The notes below the pieces were generated by a model, which saw only the letters and a program-made list of their open reading frames with translations, did not search any database and was not told the DNA's origin. A DNA stretch of 64,000 nucleotides from Exiguobacterium artemiae 255-15 (GTDB taxonomy: Bacteria; Bacillota; Bacilli; Exiguobacteriales; Exiguobacteriaceae). The translations under genes and the position numbers were made by a program. Positions 16,927 through 25,572 of the stretch are shown here, piece after piece (the first letter of the stretch is position 1; each line of letters begins with the position of its first letter). Location of the stretch: assembly GCF_000019905.1 (NCBI RefSeq), contig NC_010556.1, positions 1,452,001-1,516,000 on the forward strand, given 5' to 3'.

Positions 16927-17367
16927 ATGAGAAAACGAATCTATCTGTTGTTTGGAGTTGGAATTCTGATGCTTGCCGGTTGTGCAAGTAACGATTACCC
17001 GTCAGAGGAAGCCATTAAAAACGGCGATATCGTCACGACACCGGAACGGGCGAACGTTGACCAGTTTGAAACGTTTTTACAGCGGGTGGAGGCGAATAAA
17101 AAAGACACAATTCGGATCACGAACTATACGACGGAAGGAGATGCAATTCTGGAAGACATCACCTACGACGGAAAACAGTTCGTCTATTCACTGGATTCAT
17201 CGCGCGACGAATACTGTTCCCAGGCCGACGACCGGGAAAAAGAAGTCTGTCGAAACATGCAGAAGAAAGCTGAAAACGAAGGATATGTCTTTACATTGAC
17301 CGATTGTCAGGAAGGTCAGGATCATATTGTTTTTACTGCACGTCCAGGTGAATTATCTGACAGATGA
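16927..17367 (+). CDS. DUF4362-type lipoprotein
   Basis: A 146-residue lipoprotein with the lipobox LMLAGCAS. The mature domain begins SEEAIKNGDIVTT and contains RITNYTTEGDAILEDITYDG, the signature I know from DUF4362 proteins. Two Cys pairs in the second half (EYCSQ, EVCRN, LTDCQ) are unusual for a lipoprotein. Of two in-frame ATGs (16921 and 16927), the second is six bases from GGAGGG and is preferred. It follows hemAT closely and may be co-transcribed. Function is unknown. Confidence 0.8.
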   Translation: MRKRIYLLFGVGILMLAGCASNDYPSEEAIKNGDIVTTPERANVDQFETFLQRVEANKKDTIRITNYTTEGDAILEDITYDGKQFVYSLDSSRDEYCSQADDREKEVCRNMQKKAENEGYVFTLTDCQEGQDHIVFTARPGELSDR

Positions 17368-17368
17368 C

Positions 17369-17403
17369 AAAAGGTTGATCCTCAGACGGGGATCAACCTT
17401 TTG
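17369..17403. terminator. Bidirectional terminator
   Basis: AAAAGGTTGATCC and GGATCAACCTTTT flank a short loop between the convergent genes 16927..17367 and 17393..18046; the arm overlaps the 3' end of the second gene. Confidence 0.9.
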
Positions 17404-18046
17404 TGTCCAGTGTCTCCTCGAGCAGTCGCAGGGCTTCCCGCCAGCTGGAAAAGCGTTCAATCAATAACGTTAAGGAAGGAGCTTGATGTGTCCGGGAGTA
17501 CCGGACATATTCCTGGCTCGTGATAGTCGGACCAATCGCGTCATAGGCTTCGCGTAAGGCATTTAAGCAGTCTTCATTTGAGTAGAGGCCGCTTGACGAT
17601 AATTGAAAATGAGCCAACGCCTGTTTCCAGGTTCCGTGATGGCGGATAATGGTATTCGCACTCATCATTTGCGGATAATTGGCCCTCAGTTCGGAATAGG
17701 ACCGGATGGTTATCCGGGAGCCGCATGTTTTGACATAAAAGGCGATGCTGTCATCAACACTCCAGCGGTCACTGTTTGCCGAATCGGTTTTCGAGCGGTC
17801 GAGCACCGCCCGTTTTTCAGTCGATAGTTCGGAAGTCCGGATGATTCCCGCCTGTTCGAGCAAACGGGTCCAGGAGCCGAACCGCCGTTCGATTTCCGAC
17901 AGGGACGGATACGGTAAATAGCGGGCTAACTTTTGATAGTGGGCAGCTTTCATCGGTGCTGTGTGCAATTGGTGCAGTCCTTGAATCAAGCGGATGATTT
18001 TTTCATTGGTCGTTACAGAAGTGGATGTAGGCGTGGTTTCTTTCAT
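17393..18046 (-). CDS. Protein with homing-endonuclease-associated (HNH) repeats
   Basis: A 217-residue protein containing three copies of a roughly 45-residue helical repeat, each ending in a motif of the form I-xx-FGSWxxALxxAG: IERRFGSWTRLLEQAG, IIRHHGTWKQALAHF and LIERFSSWREALRLL. This repeat usually accompanies HNH homing endonucleases and is thought to bind DNA. I see no nuclease domain, so this is a repeat-only protein, possibly a DNA-binding factor. ATG 18046 has AAGGGAGA upstream. It is monocistronic. The role is unknown. Confidence 0.75.
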   Translation of the reverse strand: MKETTPTSTSVTTNEKIIRLIQGLHQLHTAPMKAAHYQKLARYLPYPSLSEIERRFGSWTRLLEQAGIIRTSELSTEKRAVLDRSKTDSANSDRWSVDDSIAFYVKTCGSRITIRSYSELRANYPQMMSANTIIRHHGTWKQALAHFQLSSSGLYSNEDCLNALREAYDAIGPTITSQEYVRYSRTHQAPSLTLLIERFSSWREALRLLEETLDTKG

Positions 18047-18157
18047 AGGAAGTCTCCCTTAGCGGATGGCTGTTCATAATGCCGCTAGTGTACCATCTAG
18101 CCTTAAGAGATTTAACTAACAAAATCGTAAGGTTCGGACTGATGTCCTGAAACGGGT

Positions 18158-18529
18158 TCAGCCCTCTGCAATGGCTTCGTACCGAAACGCGACAGTCCCT
18201 TGAAACACGTACAATTCGCCCGTTGAATTTTTTGACTGGTACAACTTCGTTCCTTTCGGCCAGTCGGTTGCTGTCCGGTCGGCAAGTGCTTCTTTTCCAG
18301 ATAACTGTTTTTGGACGGTCGTAATGGAAACCAGATCTTTTTTCACGATGGTCATATCTTTGCCGCTCCGTTTATAGACACGATCATGGATCCGGATTAA
18401 ATCCGCTGATTGATCCTGGCGGGCTTCCTTCGCAATGATGTCGGTCGTTGAGATCGTTTCGGTTTCCCGCGCACAGCCGGCAGTCAGACAAATGCTGCTC
18501 AGCAGGATGAAAATCAACTGTTTTTTCAT
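18158..18529 (-). CDS. Small lipoprotein of unknown function
   Basis: A 123-residue protein with a signal peptide and lipobox CLTAGCARE. The mature part has a short predicted beta-rich domain (RIHDRVYKRSGKDM and TGELYVFQGTVAFRYE) and no family I recognise. The ATG at 18529 follows GGAGGACTGAA. It lies 41 bases downstream of the epimerase gene and could be co-transcribed with it. Confidence 0.7.
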   Translation of the reverse strand: MKKQLIFILLSSICLTAGCARETETISTTDIIAKEARQDQSADLIRIHDRVYKRSGKDMTIVKKDLVSITTVQKQLSGKEALADRTATDWPKGTKLYQSKNSTGELYVFQGTVAFRYEAIAEG

Positions 18530-18569
18530 TTCAGTCCTCCGTTTCGTTAGTCAGGCAGAAGAAGCTCTT

Positions 18570-19457
18570 TTATTTGGCGTTCGGTTGCAGTGAGAACAAC
18601 TGGAGCAACCGCTCTATTGTCTCGTCAAACGATCGAACCGGTTCGTAACCGAGTGTCTTGATTTTGTCTGTTGCATAGGTCGGACGTTCCGCGACACGAT
18701 CAGGGATTTGATACGGTTTGCCGGAGGCTTCAACCATCCGCATCCGGAAGTCCGTTTCCGGAATGTTGGTATCGACGGTGTGAAACACATCACCTGGTTT
18801 TCCACGTGTCAGGACGAGGAAAACCATCTCGGCAATGTTATCGGCATGGACCCAGTTGACGAGATCGTCCGGGTGGACCCAGGTCACGCAATCCGCTTCC
18901 TGCATCCGTCTGACTTGCCGGTCGCCCCAGTGGGAATCCTGTTCGGCGCAAATGGCACCGGGGCGGAGAATCCGGACGTCCAAGCCGCGGGCGGCGTAAT
19001 CGTTTAGAATCTGTTCCGACCGGATTTTTGTTTGGATATAGGGTGCCGGATGTTCAACCGCGAGCGGCGACGACTCCGTCAAATGACCATCTGCCGGTTC
19101 CCCGTAAACGGATGTCGTCGAGATGTGAAGGACACGTGCTCCGGTATTTAACGCGACCGTTGCTAAATGAATGACACCTTCAACATTCGACTGGCGGGCA
19201 AGATTTTCATCATCACCGAGATAGGCGGCGCAATGGACGACCCAGTCAATCTGATCCATCGCTTTTTCAAGTGACGTTTGATTGGTCAAATCACCAAAAA
19301 CCGGCGTGATCCCGAGTGATTCGAATTCGTTGAACCGCTCCGCCTGTCGTATCAATCCCCGGACTTCAAGCGCCTCTGACAATAATCGTTTTGCGATGCG
19401 CAGTCCAAGCGTCCCGGTGACACCGGTGACGAGAATCCGTTTTCCGGACAGTTCCAT
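18570..19457 (-). CDS. NAD-dependent epimerase/dehydratase (extended SDR)
   Basis: A 295-residue extended SDR acting on a nucleotide sugar or similar substrate. The cofactor motif TGVTGTLG (residues 10-17) is typical. STTSVYGE and the catalytic YIQTK (Tyr and Lys intact) lie near residues 110-145. The closing region QLFSLQPNAK is short, as in atypical or NmrA-bordering members. The substrate is unknown. The ribosome site AGAAGGTTGAAC precedes the ATG at 19457. A small lipoprotein gene ends 21 bases upstream on the same strand, so the three genes 19479, 18570 and 18158 may form one unit. Confidence 0.85.
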   Translation of the reverse strand: MELSGKRILVTGVTGTLGLRIAKRLLSEALEVRGLIRQAERFNEFESLGITPVFGDLTNQTSLEKAMDQIDWVVHCAAYLGDDENLARQSNVEGVIHLATVALNTGARVLHISTTSVYGEPADGHLTESSPLAVEHPAPYIQTKIRSEQILNDYAARGLDVRILRPGAICAEQDSHWGDRQVRRMQEADCVTWVHPDDLVNWVHADNIAEMVFLVLTRGKPGDVFHTVDTNIPETDFRMRMVEASGKPYQIPDRVAERPTYATDKIKTLGYEPVRSFDETIERLLQLFSLQPNAK

Positions 19458-19478
19458 CTGTTCAACCTTCTTTCTAAA

Positions 19479-19772
19479 TTATTTCACCCGCTCAATCGTT
19501 GCGACGAGCGGTTTTTTACCGTTCCGGTATGCAAAGCGGATAATATCCCCCTTTTGGAGAACGGATAATTGATTCGTCCGCCCGTCAATTGTTGTCTCGC
19601 CGTCCAGTGTGACTTCGGTCAAGGCATACTGTTCCTCCGGATTTTGGTCGTCCGGACCGAGCGAAAGCTGATTGCCGTTCAGTTCTTCGATCACGTATGC
19701 CTGATCGGAACAACCGGATAAAATGCCTACTATGAATAGACTCAACAGCATCAGCCAAATGATTCGGCGCAT
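19479..19772 (-). CDS. Small lipoprotein
   Basis: A 97-residue lipoprotein: signal peptide, lipobox VGILSGCSD, then a short beta-strand domain (VIEELNGNQLSLGP, KGDIIRFAY) resembling the OB-like fold of DUF3221-type lipoproteins, though I am not sure of that match. It is first in a possible three-gene run with the epimerase and the lipoprotein at 18158. The ATG at 19772 has GGAGACATGC just before it. Confidence 0.7.
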   Translation of the reverse strand: MRRIIWLMLLSLFIVGILSGCSDQAYVIEELNGNQLSLGPDDQNPEEQYALTEVTLDGETTIDGRTNQLSVLQKGDIIRFAYRNGKKPLVATIERVK

Positions 19773-19923
19773 GTCTCCACCACGCTTTCAATTAGTAGAA
19801 TTCAGAGATCAATCGGTTATGTTCATTGTAGGGATAGGAAACGAAATGCGAAAGTGCAATATGGATGAATTTAGTCAATTTAATAAAAAGGATGGTAATA
19901 TTAAGAAAAAAAGGAGGAGTGTC

Positions 19924-20571
19924 ATGAATGCTTTTGCTAAAAAAGTACTGAGCCTTTTCGGTGTCATGGTCGTGATGTCCGGTCTGGTGGTTTTCCTGTA
20001 TGTCCAGTCGATGGAACCGGACGAACCGGAAGCCGACCGTGTGGGGCGCGAGACAAAATCATACATCGCAAAGTATTTTAAACAGGCAGAACTGCAAGGT
20101 GTCTTTTATGATGCCGCGGGGAAATACTCTGAGTTTGATTATGCCGTACAATTACAGGAGCCAAAAACCAATACGGAATTTTTCGTCTACATCGATCAGC
20201 AGACAAAGCAGGTCACGGATACGTACTTGTCTGAGCAGTGGTCACAGGAACTGACGGAACAGATTCGTCCGCTTGTTGAAAACATCTTCGGTAAAGGGAC
20301 GGTGTACAGGGCCGTCTATTATCAGGACGATGTCCAACAGTTGAAATTGGATCCGACATCGTCAAGCAAATATCAAAAAGCAAAAATCCCGCCATTCATT
20401 ACGATTACACTGCAACGGGACCGGTTACCGACGGAAGAAAAAAATCTGATGCGGCTGGCAACGGCTATAAAGAAAAAGAAGTTACTCCGGCACGGAAATC
20501 TGACCACGGAATACATAAATGTAAATGGTGTTCTGCAGGAAGAGGAAATCGGATTTAATACGTACTTTTAA
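19924..20571 (+). CDS. Membrane-anchored extracellular protein, unknown function
   Basis: A 215-residue protein with one N-terminal membrane helix (VLSLFGVMVVMSGLVVFLYV) and a hydrophilic extracellular domain of about 185 residues. The start ATG follows AAAAGGAGGAG; a longer frame exists upstream but has no ribosome site. I recognise no family. It is transcribed alone and ends in a strong terminator. Confidence 0.7.
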   Translation: MNAFAKKVLSLFGVMVVMSGLVVFLYVQSMEPDEPEADRVGRETKSYIAKYFKQAELQGVFYDAAGKYSEFDYAVQLQEPKTNTEFFVYIDQQTKQVTDTYLSEQWSQELTEQIRPLVENIFGKGTVYRAVYYQDDVQQLKLDPTSSSKYQKAKIPPFITITLQRDRLPTEEKNLMRLATAIKKKKLLRHGNLTTEYINVNGVLQEEEIGFNTYF

Positions 20572-20573
20572 TA

Positions 20574-20612
20574 AAAGAGCGGACGACCTGGAGTGTCAGG
20601 TCGTCCGCTCTT
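20574..20612. terminator. Strong bidirectional terminator
   Basis: A 15-bp perfect stem, AAGAGCGGACGACCT with AGGTCGTCCGCTCTT, around an eight-base loop, between convergent genes. Confidence 0.9.
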
Positions 20613-20614
20613 GT

Positions 20615-21103
20615 TCAGTTTCCAGCTACCAGGCTTTGAAGGTAAACGATTCCCATGAACAAAATCCAAACACCAATCGGAATTTCAAGACTCATCAAGG
20701 CTTGCGTCAGCCGGTACGAAGCTCGTTTGTTTTGTAAGTAACGATCTGTCACGAAAAACAGGAGTGCTGCAGCTAAGCTGAGGATACCGGCGTAAGGATT
20801 AAATATCAGGAAAAAAACAGATCCGAATGCCAGATGCAATACACCCGATACAATGAATTCAGCTTTTTGATGTTTGGTGATCCGTCGGCTGATGACCTCA
20901 CTGAGCAGTGACTTCATCCCGCCGTAAATCAGGATGAACGGAAAACTGTACATCAGGTGGAACGGGATGGTGATTATAACACTTGAAAGATACTGGCAAA
21001 TCGAGTTGGCAGGAGCGCTCGTCGGATCCGGAACGAACAGACCGAACAAAATGGCAAAGATGGCGCCGGAGATCGAAGCCGAAATTACTTTCCGGTAAAT
21101 CAT
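20615..21103 (-). CDS. Four-TM membrane protein, related to the one at 23441
   Basis: A 162-residue protein with about four membrane helices and short loops. The true start is the ATG at 21103, which overlaps the MFS stop by four bases (ATGA) and follows GGGAGA; a longer frame upstream is a shadow of the MFS gene. The centre MYSFPFILIYGGMKSLL and the KHQKAEF loop resemble the protein at 23441..23872 (IYSFPIIFISGILVDWL, KHRKAVAL), so the two are probably distant paralogues. Function unknown; coupling to the MFS gene suggests an accessory role. Confidence 0.7.
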   Translation of the reverse strand: MIYRKVISASISGAIFAILFGLFVPDPTSAPANSICQYLSSVIITIPFHLMYSFPFILIYGGMKSLLSEVISRRITKHQKAEFIVSGVLHLAFGSVFFLIFNPYAGILSLAAALLFFVTDRYLQNKRASYRLTQALMSLEIPIGVWILFMGIVYLQSLVAGN

Positions 21104-22326
21104 ACGATATGTCTCCCTTCTTGCTCCTGTACATGTTTCGCTTCCCGTACCGGAAACAACAGACCGACTCCGATAATCAGAGCACAACCGATAAAGATGG
21201 CCGACAGTCCGAATGTCGCAACAAACGACATCGTTCCGAGAATGATTAAGTCGAACGCGGAATCGACGAGATTGAGCAACGAGAGCGTCGTCGCCCGGCT
21301 GCCGGACGGGATGTGTTCGTTGATGATTCCGGAATAAAGCGGTTGGCGGATTGACCGAAGCATCCGCAGGACAAAAAAGAGTACTAAGGCAATCCATAAG
21401 CTGTCAAACAGGAAACTGGCCAACGTAACAGCAAGCAGTGTGACGACGCCGGACAGTTGCATCAACGTCGTCCGTTTAAACCGGAGCAACAGCCAGGCGA
21501 GATGTCGGGTGATCAGCATGCTGAGTAGAGCGGCGCTTGCATACAAAACGCCGAGCCATGCAACGGGAAGTCCGGCTCCCGTCACGTTCGGTTGCTCAAA
21601 TTTCCCGAAAATGACGACAGATGGAATCAACACAATCGTGAAGTTGAGAAAAACTTTAATCAGATCCGGTGATCGGCGGATAATCTGCCAACCGTTTTTG
21701 ACATGGGTATACGGGTTGTCCCGGAACTGGTCAAAAGATTTAGGGTTGATCAGACTGAAAATCAACAGGAATTCGATGATTTTGAAGAGAATTCCGATGA
21801 GGATCAGAAATTGGAACTGACTTTCCGCCAAGTCCCGGACGAGAAAGGCGCCGATCAGGCTGGTAAAAATCGTGACGAAAAACATGACAGACGAGATCTT
21901 CGCCATGACCTGACTCATCGTCTTTTCCTGTCCACTTTCCTTTAAGGATTCGTAAATCAGAGCATCGTCTGAACCGGAAAAGAAGGACGTTGATAATCCC
22001 CACAGCAGTCCCTGAATGGAAAACCACCAAAGGTCATCCGCAATCAGCAACAGACTGGTTGAGAAAATACTGATCAGGCTGCCGGTTAAAAACGATGCTT
22101 TTGGTCCGAAGAGGTCGGCAAAGGCACCGGTCGGGATTTCCGATACTAACGTCGCGGCACAATACATGAAGAGAATGATCAGAATGTCAGATGCCGACAA
22201 GCCGCGCTGGAAATAAAACAAGGTGATGACCGGATCGAGGAGATTGATCGTGCCGAACAAGGTGATGAAATAAAACACACGGACATTATGGGTAGCCAGA
22301 TTATGATGATTTCGTTTGATGAACAT
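21100..22326 (-). CDS. MFS transporter
   Basis: A 408-residue major facilitator with about twelve membrane segments. The loop between helices 2 and 3 has EIPTGAFADLFGPK, the usual family signature, and GxLxSIFS-like helix 3 follows. The ATG at 22326 is preferred over an earlier TTG because it has TTAGGA upstream. Substrate class cannot be read; it resembles drug/sugar efflux members with N- and C-halves of equal size. The last four bases overlap the downstream membrane gene, so the pair is translationally coupled. Confidence 0.85.
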   Translation of the reverse strand: MFIKRNHHNLATHNVRVFYFITLFGTINLLDPVITLFYFQRGLSASDILIILFMYCAATLVSEIPTGAFADLFGPKASFLTGSLISIFSTSLLLIADDLWWFSIQGLLWGLSTSFFSGSDDALIYESLKESGQEKTMSQVMAKISSVMFFVTIFTSLIGAFLVRDLAESQFQFLILIGILFKIIEFLLIFSLINPKSFDQFRDNPYTHVKNGWQIIRRSPDLIKVFLNFTIVLIPSVVIFGKFEQPNVTGAGLPVAWLGVLYASAALLSMLITRHLAWLLLRFKRTTLMQLSGVVTLLAVTLASFLFDSLWIALVLFFVLRMLRSIRQPLYSGIINEHIPSGSRATTLSLLNLVDSAFDLIILGTMSFVATFGLSAIFIGCALIIGVGLLFPVREAKHVQEQEGRHIV

Positions 22327-22463
22327 GATATGTCCTAACTTGAACTGTAATGTTATTCTACACAATTATAATGATAATATATGGAATTTGAAAGGAATAA
22401 TTAGGAGTTCAGAAAGGAATAGCGAAAGGAAACGAGAATACAACAGATAATCATAACAGAGGA

Positions 22464-22484
22464 TCAAATCAGCCGCTGATTTGA
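22464..22484. other. Perfect hairpin in the leader of the GNAT gene
   Basis: A 9-bp perfect inverted repeat, TCAAATCAG with CTGATTTGA around CCG, 50 bases before the GNAT start. No T run follows on either strand, so it is not a standard terminator. It could be an operator or mRNA structure. Confidence 0.4.
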
Positions 22485-22534
22485 AAGGGGGAGTCGACAA
22501 TCGGTAACCAAATGACAAAGAGAAGGTGGTTTCT

Positions 22535-23041
22535 ATGAACATTCAATTGCAAGCCTGTACGGCACAAGATGCCGATGAATTATTCGCGTTTGAACGTGAT
22601 AACCGACGTTATTTCGAACAATCGATTCCGTCAAGAGGGGATGATTACTACGAACCGGAGACATTCCGGGAGCGGCATGCCTCTCTCTTGCAGGAACAGC
22701 TGGACGGCAAATCGTTCTTTTTTTTGATTAAAAACGAAACCGGATCCATTCTCGGCCGAATCAACTTGGTGGACCGGCATCCGATCACCAAGCGGGCCGA
22801 GCTCGGTTACCGGATCGGGCGGTTGAACACGGTAAAAGGTATTGCGACACAAGCCGTCCGCTTGTTGATGGAATACTGTCCGGCACTTGATATTCAAGAA
22901 ATCCAGGCCAAAACGACGGACGGAAACACCGCTTCGCAAATCATCTTGTCACGTAACGGATTCAAACGAGTCAATGAAGAGGAAACAGCGGAATTAAACG
23001 GTCAACAGGTGACGCTCATTCAGTTTAAACGAATCGTTTAA
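22535..23041 (+). CDS. GNAT N-acetyltransferase (RimJ/RimL-like)
   Basis: A 168-residue acetyltransferase of the RimJ/RimL type, which moves acetyl from acetyl-CoA to an amine. The region ELGYRIGRLNTVKGIATQAVR holds the acetyl-CoA binding loop, although its R/QxxGxG/A core is relaxed here (NTVKGIA). The end, IILSRNGFKRVNEE, is the usual C-terminal motif. The GTG at 22526 overlaps the ribosome site AAGGTGG, so the ATG at 22535 is preferred. The substrate is unknown. A small membrane gene follows after 26 bases. Confidence 0.85.
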   Translation: MNIQLQACTAQDADELFAFERDNRRYFEQSIPSRGDDYYEPETFRERHASLLQEQLDGKSFFFLIKNETGSILGRINLVDRHPITKRAELGYRIGRLNTVKGIATQAVRLLMEYCPALDIQEIQAKTTDGNTASQIILSRNGFKRVNEEETAELNGQQVTLIQFKRIV

Positions 23042-23067
23042 AATCGATTGAATCGAGGAGGATGTTT

Positions 23068-23394
23068 ATGCTAACCCTGACATTAATCAATGCATCGAGT
23101 GTTATTTTGAGTGATACCGCACTGCGCCTTGTCTTGTTTGGTGAACTGTTGGTGCTCGTCCTTTTGTACTGGGCGTTCGCGCGATTCTCAAAACGCAGCC
23201 TTTGGATCGGTGGTCTTCTTTTAGTGATTGGATTTGCTGCACTCATTCCCGGCTATTTGTATGTCCAAAATTCGAATCCGCAAGACGCCGTCATTGACGT
23301 CGCGATTTTACTCTATTTCCCGCTCGAATTGATTGCGCTGGTGTTGGCGTTGCTCTCGCTCCGGAAACGTCCGGTGCGAAAGGCTGCGAAATAA
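23068..23394 (+). CDS. Three-TM small membrane protein
   Basis: A 108-residue protein with three or four membrane helices: LTLINASSVILSDTAL, LVLFGELLVLVLLYWAF, LWIGGLLLVIGFAALIPG, and a last one near FPLELIALVLALL. A basic tail (RKRPVRKAAK) should face the cytosol. ATG 23068 is six bases from GAGGAGG; ATG 23062 is too close. No family recognised. It may be co-transcribed with the GNAT gene. Confidence 0.7.
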   Translation: MLTLTLINASSVILSDTALRLVLFGELLVLVLLYWAFARFSKRSLWIGGLLLVIGFAALIPGYLYVQNSNPQDAVIDVAILLYFPLELIALVLALLSLRKRPVRKAAK

Positions 23395-23412
23395 TTGAAA
23401 AAGCACCTTTAG

Positions 23413-23449
23413 AAAATGACTCCGGTATTCAAACCGTGAGTCATTTTTT
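23413..23449. terminator. Terminator between convergent membrane genes
   Basis: AAAATGACTCCGG and CCGTGAGTCATTTTTT form a stem with one bulged base, followed by T; it overlaps the 3' end of the gene at 23441. Confidence 0.8.
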
Positions 23450-23872
23450 AGGGGGGTTATGCGATTTTTTGAGGATTTTCTGCGAAATCCAAAAATACAG
23501 AGTCGCGGATGCACAAAAAAGCATAAGAAGAGACAACAGACCAGACAGCTCACTTGAGCGAATAGCTCCATCATGAAGCATTAAAAGAATGAGCAAGCCG
23601 ATTAGAATGCCGGATACACCATATAGCAAAGCGACAGCCTTCCGGTGCTTAGGAAAGATTGAAATGAATCGTTTGTTCAGCCAGTCGACGAGGATTCCTG
23701 AAATGAAGATGATCGGAAACGAATAGATCGTGTAAATGACGAAAAGATCGAAAGATGAGAAATAGATGTCATCTCCTAAATCTTCGAAAAATGCATGAAC
23801 GGATAAAACTAACGTCAACAGACCGGATGTGGCGATTGCGGTCAGAGCAGCTGATAATAATTTGTTCAACAT
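23441..23872 (-). CDS. Four-TM membrane protein, paralogue of 20615
   Basis: A 143-residue membrane protein with four predicted helices. The second reads YTIYSFPIIFISGILVDWL and is followed by a basic KHRKAV loop, matching the layout of the protein at 20615..21103. The ATG at 23872 has AAAAGGAGAG upstream. The likely family is uncharacterised. It is in the same direction as the secreted protein gene at 23896 and 23 bases from it. Confidence 0.7.
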   Translation of the reverse strand: MLNKLLSAALTAIATSGLLTLVLSVHAFFEDLGDDIYFSSFDLFVIYTIYSFPIIFISGILVDWLNKRFISIFPKHRKAVALLYGVSGILIGLLILLMLHDGAIRSSELSGLLSLLMLFCASATLYFWISQKILKKSHNPPKK

Positions 23873-23895
23873 ACAGCACTCTCCTTTTTTCTGTT

Positions 23896-24471
23896 TCAGC
23901 TGATTTCACCGTTCCGTCCGCAATGGAATTCAATTGTCGGAATGTGTCCCGTCACGATGCCGTCTTTCGTATAGTAACCGCCGAGACTGATTTCATAGGT
24001 TTGATTGGCATCGATGCGCGTCGCTGTATAACCTTTTTGAATCCATTTTCCTTTCGTCCGGGATTCGGACGTGACCGAAACCGTATCCGAACAGAGATGA
24101 CGTCCGGCACTTTGACTGTAGGCGGTCGTGATATCCGGTCGGACATTAATGTCACTTGCCGATTCCTCCTTGACCGCCTGTTTCTCGTTTGACGTCAAAG
24201 CAATCCTGAACGTACTCCGCTTTTCCGCGATTTTTCTGAATTCCTCGACCGGACGCCAGTCTTCATCCCGAAAGGCATAGATCGGGGCTAACTCCAGCTC
24301 ACCATCCTGATGACTTTGATTCACGGATTCAATCACGATCTCGTATTGTTGATACCACTCATTTTTTTGCTCCGTCGTCGGTCCGTTTGTCTCAGCAATC
24401 GCGTCCGGCGACAACGGAACGAGCAGCGTAAGGGACAATAAAGCAGTAGATATTGTGTTTTTCATCGACAT
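23896..24471 (-). CDS. Secreted protein of unknown function
   Basis: A 191-residue exported protein with a signal peptide (LLSLTLLVPLSPDAIAET). The mature part is hydrophilic with a helical first half (EQKNEWYQQYEIVIESVNQSH) and a beta-rich second half. Two Cys (HLCSDT and EFHCGR) could form a disulfide. The ATG at 24471 follows AAGGAG by the right distance; an internal ATG at 24465 is possible. It lies 15 bases downstream of the GNAT gene at 24487 and could share its transcript. Confidence 0.7.
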   Translation of the reverse strand: MSMKNTISTALLSLTLLVPLSPDAIAETNGPTTEQKNEWYQQYEIVIESVNQSHQDGELELAPIYAFRDEDWRPVEEFRKIAEKRSTFRIALTSNEKQAVKEESASDINVRPDITTAYSQSAGRHLCSDTVSVTSESRTKGKWIQKGYTATRIDANQTYEISLGGYYTKDGIVTGHIPTIEFHCGRNGEIS

Positions 24472-24486
24472 TCGAGTTCTCCTTTT

Positions 24487-24957
24487 TCAGGCCATGATTT
24501 TTTGATACTGAATCAGCGTCGCTTTGCCGTTCAACGATTTTCGGACACCGATTTCGACGTATCCCATCTTTTCGTACAACTCGCATGTCTTCGTCTCTTC
24601 GAAGAGACTGGACAGTTCCCATGTCTCAGCCTGCGGATAACAGGCTTCCGCGAGCAGCATGGCTTGTTTGGCAAATCCTTTGCCTTGCGCATCCGGTGCC
24701 AGAAACAACGGACTGATCCGGAAATAAACGTCTTCGTTCCAGCGAATACAGATCGCGCCGACGAGCTGTCCGTCCGCGATGATCTTTAAAAAACAGCCTG
24801 TCGGATGATGAATGCGCGCGTAGACCCGGTCAATCGTTTCATTGGCAGGGTTCGTGTCGTAATCTTGATATTTCTTAAGCAAAGGACTGAACGCTGCGAC
24901 TTGCAGTTCAAATAAAGCAAGAGCATCGCTGTCGGTTGCCGGTTCCAAATGAATCAT
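24487..24957 (-). CDS. GNAT N-acetyltransferase
   Basis: A 156-residue acetyltransferase. LFLAPDAQGKGFAKQAMLL contains the Q/RxxGxG/A acetyl-CoA loop (QGKGFA), and ELYEKMGYVEIGVRKSL is the usual C-terminal element. The protein begins with HLEPATDSDALALFEL, a typical first strand-helix. Substrate unknown. ATG 24957 has AAGGAGGATCAGG upstream. Confidence 0.85.
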   Translation of the reverse strand: MIHLEPATDSDALALFELQVAAFSPLLKKYQDYDTNPANETIDRVYARIHHPTGCFLKIIADGQLVGAICIRWNEDVYFRISPLFLAPDAQGKGFAKQAMLLAEACYPQAETWELSSLFEETKTCELYEKMGYVEIGVRKSLNGKATLIQYQKIMA

Positions 24958-25114
24958 CCTGATCCTCCTTTTTTGACGTAATGGAATTATTTTACCATAA
25001 GGTCATTCATATGGAATTATTTTTCCTATTTTATAGAGGGCTCTCCCTGTCTGAAAAAGACTATGGTATAGTAGATAAGTTAAAAAATACCATCTACCGA
25101 TTTGAGGGGGGGGA

Positions 25115-25558
25115 ATGAGCATGACACGTCAAAAAAATATCGTCTATAACGTCTTATTGAACGAGGAACGGGATCAAGTGTTAATGGTCAAAAACATCGG
25201 ACCGTCTTATTCGTATTACACGTTGCCCGGGGGAACAGTCGAAGCGGGGGAGACGTTACCGGAAGCAGCCGTCCGGGAAGCGAAGGAAGAAACCGGATAT
25301 GACGTTGCGGTCGGGGAACTGTTACACGTCAGCGAAGCGTTTTTTCCGCAAGTCGATGAACATTGTCTGTTCTTCTTTTTCCAGTCGGAGATTCGCGGGG
25401 GCGAAATTGGCACGATTTTTCCGGATGAAATCGAAGAGATATCGTGGGTGACGATTGCCGACGCCGTTCAGTTCATGAATCTGTCGAAAGAATACGAACA
25501 GATTCTGACGACGCAACAGACGGTCCCGTATGTCTTCAACGGACAAATCACACACTGA
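25115..25558 (+). CDS. NUDIX hydrolase
   Basis: A 147-residue protein that hydrolyses a nucleoside diphosphate linked to another group. The complete Nudix box lies near residues 38-60 (GGTVEAGETLPEAAVREAKE followed by ETGY) with the metal-binding Glu residues. The substrate is unknown; NTP pyrophosphatase-like members such as MutT relatives are possible. The GNAT gene follows after 14 bases and could be co-transcribed. ATG 25115 sits behind an unusually G-rich site (GAGGGGGGGG), and ATG 25121 is an alternative. Confidence 0.88.
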   Translation: MSMTRQKNIVYNVLLNEERDQVLMVKNIGPSYSYYTLPGGTVEAGETLPEAAVREAKEETGYDVAVGELLHVSEAFFPQVDEHCLFFFFQSEIRGGEIGTIFPDEIEEISWVTIADAVQFMNLSKEYEQILTTQQTVPYVFNGQITH

Positions 25559-25572
25559 GCGGAGGGGTAGGC

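Noticed and set aside
21104-21397. Long N-terminal extension of the four-TM gene at 20615
   Set aside because: It is the shadow of the overlapping MFS gene; the ATG at 21103 has the ribosome site and ATGA overlap.
22464-22484. Hairpin as a riboswitch or tRNA-like structure
   Set aside because: Only one 9-bp stem, no conserved core of any known riboswitch and no T run.
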